41,874 nucleotides of DNA from a virus. Made by a program: the position numbers and the translations under genes. Location of the stretch: the IMG/VR virus record IMGVR_UViG_3300049478_000027, positions 1 through 41,874 of that record. One strand, 5' to 3'. Below are positions 38,737 to 41,874 of this stretch, piece by piece. The notes below the pieces were generated by a model. The model ran no database searches and was not told the origin of the DNA. It was given only the letters and a program-made list of their open reading frames with translations. Numbering within the stretch: position 1 is the stretch's first letter; each line of letters starts with the position of its first letter.

Positions 38737-39150
38737 ATGGCTCTCTCAAATGGCGACGAAGCAGTTTCCGGCGATCGCTTCGCTTTCCAACAGTATAATA
38801 GGCTCAAGGACAATTGGCGCGGCCCGACGCTCCCGACGAATGCCCAGCCCGGAATGATCTTCTCCGATAGCGACGATGATAAACTCTGGCACGTGCTGGG
38901 GAGTGGAGAGGACGAGATCCTGCAAGAAACGCAGAGCGCCGACGCGCGTCCGATTTTTGATAATCTCTACCTCGATGTGGACGCCTCCGACGTGGCGGAT
39001 CCTCCGACGCACGCGCAACTTGATGTGCTTTTCCCGGGCGTCACGGACGGTTTCATCGGCCTTGTGCAGGATACGACTTCGGCTGGCTCTCTCTGGCTCG
39101 TGATCTATAATTCCGGGTGGTGGTATGTTGAGTTCTCTTTAGCCATTTAA
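38737..39150 (+). CDS. Small tail-tip/fibre-associated protein, 137 aa
   Basis: Strong AAGGAGG start. Acidic protein with GMIFSDSDDDKLWHVLG, the G-x-x-F-x-D-S-D-x-x-K-L pattern often seen in phage tail fibre trunks and neck appendage proteins, followed by a beta C-terminus (LWLVIYNSGWWYVEFSL). Likely a component or accessory of the fibre. No enzymatic motif. Confidence 0.6.
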   Translation: MALSNGDEAVSGDRFAFQQYNRLKDNWRGPTLPTNAQPGMIFSDSDDDKLWHVLGSGEDEILQETQSADARPIFDNLYLDVDASDVADPPTHAQLDVLFPGVTDGFIGLVQDTTSAGSLWLVIYNSGWWYVEFSLAI

Positions 39151-39160
39151 CGGAGAGAAA

Positions 39161-39721
39161 ATGGAAGAGACGTTGCGTGATAGAGAGGCCGTCTTCGAAC
39201 GCATGATCACGGAGCACGGGGCGCGGATCCGCGCTGGCGTCTATTCGCTTATTCATAATCGTGAGGATGCAGAGGATATAATCGCCGAAATAAATCTGGC
39301 TCTCTGGATCTCGCTCCCCAAATTCAACGGCCGCTCCTCGCTCCGAACTTTCATCTACGCCGTGAGCCTCCACAAGATAAAAGACTATCTTCGACGTAAA
39401 TATCGCGAACCTGATATCCTTCGGATCGCCATGGACAGAACCGGAGAAGAGGCCAAAAATGCCATATCTGAATTGGAGATCAAGGTCAGGTTTCTGACGC
39501 GAGCGGAGATCGTGATTCTGGGTTTCATCGCCAGAGGATTTTCAAACGAAAGAATCGCTCGGACACTATTCAAATCCATCAACACCGTGAGGACGCACAT
39601 AAAACACATAAACTCCAAACTCGGCACAATAAATCGTGTGGAGAGTGCCTTCATTTTCAACCGATGCGCGGAAAAACAAAGGGAAGGAGAGGGGAACGGC
39701 AAAGAGAAGAATCTGCTATAG
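39161..39721 (+). CDS. ECF-like sigma factor with LuxR-type HTH, 186 aa
   Basis: Residues about 10-80 are sigma region 2: NREDAEDIIAEINLALW, then FNGRSSLRTFIYAVSLHKI and KDYLRRK, the strand-melting helix. In place of a normal sigma region 4, residues 112-163 form a LuxR/GerE-type HTH: LTRAEIVILGFIARGFSNE and SINTVRTHIKHINSKLG. The tail is charged. It could redirect host RNA polymerase to phage promoters. Its place at the end of the tail operon is odd for a late-gene activator, and may serve a next stage or carry over in circular reading into the early region downstream. Confidence 0.8.
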   Translation: MEETLRDREAVFERMITEHGARIRAGVYSLIHNREDAEDIIAEINLALWISLPKFNGRSSLRTFIYAVSLHKIKDYLRRKYREPDILRIAMDRTGEEAKNAISELEIKVRFLTRAEIVILGFIARGFSNERIARTLFKSINTVRTHIKHINSKLGTINRVESAFIFNRCAEKQREGEGNGKEKNLL

Positions 39722-39731
39722 TGAACTCTGC

Positions 39732-40970
39732 ATGCTGGGCGACCCGCGCTTCGTCGCCCGCAAGGAGGGGGTCTGGACGCTTGATGAAATCGCGGTAAAT
39801 GTCTTGTATTGTGCCGTCGCCAACGCCGGTGGGGATAGCCAGCGCCTCATGCCCTGGGCGCCGTACTATCCTCATCCCGAGGGAATCAAAAGCCAATTTG
39901 CTTCCTATATCCTGATCGGCGACAAGTTCGAGCTCAAACAATTCAATGACTATTATTTCCCCATCGTTAAAAAAATCATCAAGATCGCCAAATCGTATAA
40001 CATCAAAACTTGGTGGTGCCTAGGAGACGGCTGCCAATTCCACGGGGCTTATAAAAAGTGGTCGCCCTGGGTGACGAACGTGAACGGAGTATCTACCATC
40101 TATGAGGCTCTGGCCTATCCATATTTCAAGACGTCGATAGAGAAATACCTAGTCGAGTTCGCCGATCTCGGCGTTGGCTACTGCTGGTTCAATGAAGGGA
40201 ACAACCCCGCCTTCCGCGCACTTGCCAAGGCGGTCATCTTCCCGTTCATCGCGTCCGGCAAACTCGCGCCCTCAAACTGTACCTACGGTGCAACGATGCA
40301 AGACGCGCCCTATGTCAATGGCGAATATACGGGCGATGCCGGAGTGCTCGATCAGGTGAAAAAAGACGTGGGCCTGGAGTTTGGTGATCCTACGAAACTG
40401 GCAATCTGGAAGGAAGTCCACGGGTGCGGGAAGGGTGGGCTCAATGCCCTCGTTCCGCCTAATCGAATCGACCAAGCATTAAGTTGGTGGGCTAGGCGGT
40501 TACGCTCAAGGAGATTTATTGAGCGAATCAGGGCGTTGGTTGATCGGATAAAGAGCGCCATCAGTCGCGGAAAAAGTCTGATAAGGATATGGCTATCTGA
40601 CGACGGCGTTAAGGATGGTACAAGTATCTGTGATGTGGCAGAGGATGGGGCCAGGACGTCGGCCGAGATGTGGGAGAAGATCGTCAAACTGGCCATCGGG
40701 TTCGGCAATGATTTTGTCTTTGAGCACGTGCCTCAGAGCGCAAACCTTATTTGTCAAGCCAAAACGCTCAAGAGTATCTATCGTACAATCCACGGCGTTG
40801 ACCCGGAGGAAAAGTGGCACTATGAGCCGCCGGCGCCCCCGGAGCCTGAACCTCCAACGCCTCCATCGCCTCCGCCTATGCCGAAATCCTGTTATGAGAA
40901 ATATATCAAGAACCGGCCAATCTCCAAATGGCAGGTCGGCGCTTTCCTCCGTTGTCTTTTCGGAGGCTGA
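39732..40970 (+). CDS. Glycoside-hydrolase-like (TIM-barrel type) protein, 412 aa
   Basis: ATG at 39732; a GTG at 39636 would overlap the sigma gene. The pattern resembles a TIM-barrel glycosidase: VKKIIKIAKSYNIKTWWCLGDG, then GVGYCWFNEGNNP and AIWKEVHGCG, with glutamates placed like acid/base and nucleophile of GH5-type enzymes. I cannot name a family. Residues about 374-392 are a Pro-rich linker and the last 22 residues a small Cys-containing end (KSCYEKYIKNRPISKWQV). Base composition is poorer in GATC than the genome average. Perhaps a virion-associated glycan-degrading enzyme. Confidence 0.45.
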   Translation: MLGDPRFVARKEGVWTLDEIAVNVLYCAVANAGGDSQRLMPWAPYYPHPEGIKSQFASYILIGDKFELKQFNDYYFPIVKKIIKIAKSYNIKTWWCLGDGCQFHGAYKKWSPWVTNVNGVSTIYEALAYPYFKTSIEKYLVEFADLGVGYCWFNEGNNPAFRALAKAVIFPFIASGKLAPSNCTYGATMQDAPYVNGEYTGDAGVLDQVKKDVGLEFGDPTKLAIWKEVHGCGKGGLNALVPPNRIDQALSWWARRLRSRRFIERIRALVDRIKSAISRGKSLIRIWLSDDGVKDGTSICDVAEDGARTSAEMWEKIVKLAIGFGNDFVFEHVPQSANLICQAKTLKSIYRTIHGVDPEEKWHYEPPAPPEPEPPTPPSPPPMPKSCYEKYIKNRPISKWQVGAFLRCLFGG

Positions 40971-41055
40971 TCTCTCCGCCACTCCACGTTAGCAAGATTC
41001 GGGCCAACATCTCTAACCGAGGTCTGATTTATTCTCGATTAAAAAAATAAATACC
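40971..41055. other. Gene-free gap before the early promoter
   Basis: I see no open frame with a start here and no convincing terminator. The last 20 bases are strongly A/T (AAAAAAATAAAT) and lead into the promoter at 41056, possibly acting as an upstream promoter element. Confidence 0.4.
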
Positions 41056-41084
41056 TTGCTATTCGGGATATATAGCGCTATATA
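41056..41084 (+). promoter_or_regulatory. Sigma-70-like early promoter
   Basis: TTGCTA (41056-41061), a 17-base spacer, TATATA (41079-41084), directly before the first early gene. Shares TTGCT and spacer length with the promoter at 2216. Confidence 0.6.
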
Positions 41085-41085
41085 T
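41068..41085. promoter_or_regulatory. Perfect 18-base palindrome overlapping the early promoter
   Basis: ATATATAGCGCTATATAT reads the same on both strands and covers the -10 box, so a bound dimer would block transcription. The HTH protein at 2296 is one candidate binder; its own operators (2239-2282) differ in centre, so another regulator is possible. Confidence 0.55.
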
Positions 41086-41103
41086 TAGATGAGGAGAAAA
41101 AAA

Positions 41104-41316
41104 ATGAAACAAAGAAAAGAGACAGAAAAATGGAGCGGTGATCGCTGGGCGGCCTTTTTCTTCAAGGGCGAGCGGATAATCCGTACGCTTTTTTTCGCCT
41201 CCATCATCGAGGCCGAGAAAGCGATCCTCAGCTCCTATGACAGAGATTGGGATTCGGCCCGGATCACCTATACGCTGGAGGGCTGGTATCGATTCGACAA
41301 TAAGAGGGCAAAATGA
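41104..41316 (+). CDS. First early protein, 70 aa
   Basis: The ATG at 41104 follows GAGGAG by eight A's; an ATG at 41089 lies before the Shine-Dalgarno. Basic N-terminus, then WAAFFFKGERIIRTLFFAS and a helical part. Aromatic-rich, no known motif. Being first behind a regulated promoter suggests a host-takeover role, not shown. Confidence 0.65.
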   Translation: MKQRKETEKWSGDRWAAFFFKGERIIRTLFFASIIEAEKAILSSYDRDWDSARITYTLEGWYRFDNKRAK

Positions 41317-41462
41317 CCGAACGAGAAAAGCGCGCTCTTCGGATCATGCTCAATGAGCAGAGACGGATCTGGGCGCGCCGCAATTCTGAGAGGCGGATCG
41401 CGGATCCAAAACATAAACCGGAAATCGAGATCCATTTCCCGTTTAAAAAAGGCGAGAAATGA
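41313..41462 (+). CDS. Small basic early protein, 49 aa
   Basis: ATGA overlap at both ends. Very basic helical peptide (EKRALRIMLNEQRRIWARRN) and a short end with EIEIHFPFKKGEK. Not recognised. Confidence 0.55.
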   Translation: MTEREKRALRIMLNEQRRIWARRNSERRIADPKHKPEIEIHFPFKKGEK

Positions 41463-41797
41463 ACGGCAAAATCTACGAGGCCTATAGGCCTCGCCCGAGC
41501 CTGAGCGCTGAGCCAGAAAAGCGGAGCGGCGGCGGCGCCGCTTGCCGGGGAGGCAAAGGAGGCAATCCTATGGGTGCGGTGATGCTCTGGAACAAAGATC
41601 GGGAGGAGAGCGTGATGAGCACGAAACTCCGCTCGATCGGGATTTATTTCTCGGGATCCGGCTCTCACGGATGCTACTCCGTGCGGGGATGGTTCAACGC
41701 GAACGAGAGTTTCTATTTCGGCGCGTTCGACTCCAAGTCCGAGGCCGAGGTTTTCGTCGAGGCGCTCCACGCCCAAATTGAGAGGAGGACGAGATGA
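41459..41797 (+). CDS. Hypothetical early protein, 112 aa (start uncertain)
   Basis: Three in-frame starts each have support: 41459 overlaps the previous stop; 41570 has AAAGGAGG seven bases before it; 41615 has GGGAGGAG at good spacing and gives a compact 60-residue domain (GIYFSGSGSHGCYSVRGWF, then FDSKSEAEVFVEALHAQI). The first 50 residues are low-complexity and Gly/Arg-rich, so the short form may be the true product. Function unknown. Confidence 0.55.
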   Translation: MNGKIYEAYRPRPSLSAEPEKRSGGGAACRGGKGGNPMGAVMLWNKDREESVMSTKLRSIGIYFSGSGSHGCYSVRGWFNANESFYFGAFDSKSEAEVFVEALHAQIERRTR

Positions 41798-41874
41798 AAG
41801 TTCTCGTGGCAACGAAAAACGGACAAGGGATGCGGCCCAACGATTTCTGCCATGCCACGGAGGACGAGCTCGTC
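41794..41874 (+). CDS. Small Cys-rich protein (DUF7715-like), 5' part; continues at base 1
   Basis: ATG at 41794 overlaps the previous stop (ATGA) and runs 27 codons to the window end without a stop: MKVLVATKNGQGMRPNDF and CHATEDELV. The frame continues in phase at base 1. The final CTCGTC equals the first six bases; collapsing this repeat gives ELV-SLPISECD, closer to the family spacing I recall than an uncollapsed join. Confidence 0.75.
   Translation, partial: MKVLVATKNGQGMRPNDFCHATEDELV

Noticed and set aside
41515-41535. GC-rich palindromic run (GCGGCGGCGCCGC) as a terminator
   Set aside because: It lies inside an open frame of the early operon and has no T-run.
1-41874. CRISPR array or Cas locus, suggested by the Cas4-like gene
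   Set aside because: No regularly spaced repeats and no other cas gene are visible; the nuclease sits in a recombination module.
1-41874. Temperate lifestyle
   Set aside because: There is an HTH regulator, but I see no tyrosine or serine integrase, excisionase or attachment site. The HTH protein is Cro-like in size, so lysogeny is unsupported.

Overview
The window is an essentially complete genome of a tailed double-stranded DNA phage (Caudoviricetes), probably a siphovirus. It has a tape-measure protein of 946 residues, a tail tube and tail terminator, and no sheath gene. All genes I support lie on the + strand, mostly as ATGA-type stop/start overlaps with strong Shine-Dalgarno sequences (AAGGAGG). 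One gene is cut by the window ends: the ATG at 41794 runs off the right end in the same frame that is open from base 1, and both ends share CTCGTC. The molecule is therefore circular, or circularly permuted. Promoters look like bacterial sigma-70 promoters. I cannot name the host. A lipoprotein-like gene in the lysis region hints at a diderm, but weakly. I see no integrase, tRNA or CRISPR.

Layout. A first early operon starts at a promoter with a perfect palindrome (41056-41085), crosses the ends, and stops at a terminator (2137-2169) after a DUF932-like gene. A second starts at 2216 with its own operator-like palindromes and a small HTH regulator. It continues through a recombination pair (a Rad52-like annealing protein candidate and a Cas4-type Fe-S nuclease), a lambda O-like replication protein with an AT-rich candidate origin, a RusA-like resolvase, and many small unknown or membrane proteins. 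A 169-base gap (9832-10000) holds a likely structured RNA. Then come a PD-(D/E)XK-like nuclease, an internally deleted methyltransferase, an NlpC/P60 lysis enzyme with membrane partners, and a very large ParB / DNA methyltransferase / PLP-enzyme fusion.

Late region. This runs terminase small and large subunits, portal, prohead protease with a nested scaffold, decoration protein, major capsid, and then a 5.4-kb cassette of glycosyltransferases and SAM methyltransferases placed inside the structural operon. It continues with neck genes, tail tube, frameshifted tail chaperones, tape measure, tail tip and fibre genes, an ECF-like sigma factor with a LuxR-type HTH, and a glycosidase-like protein.

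Most interesting are the PLP domain inserted in a ParB-methyltransferase, the capsid-linked sugar cassette, the structured RNA candidate, the unusual sigma factor, the strong excess of GATC, and a tail-tip/fibre block (about 34.9-36.8 kb) that lacks this excess and looks recently exchanged.
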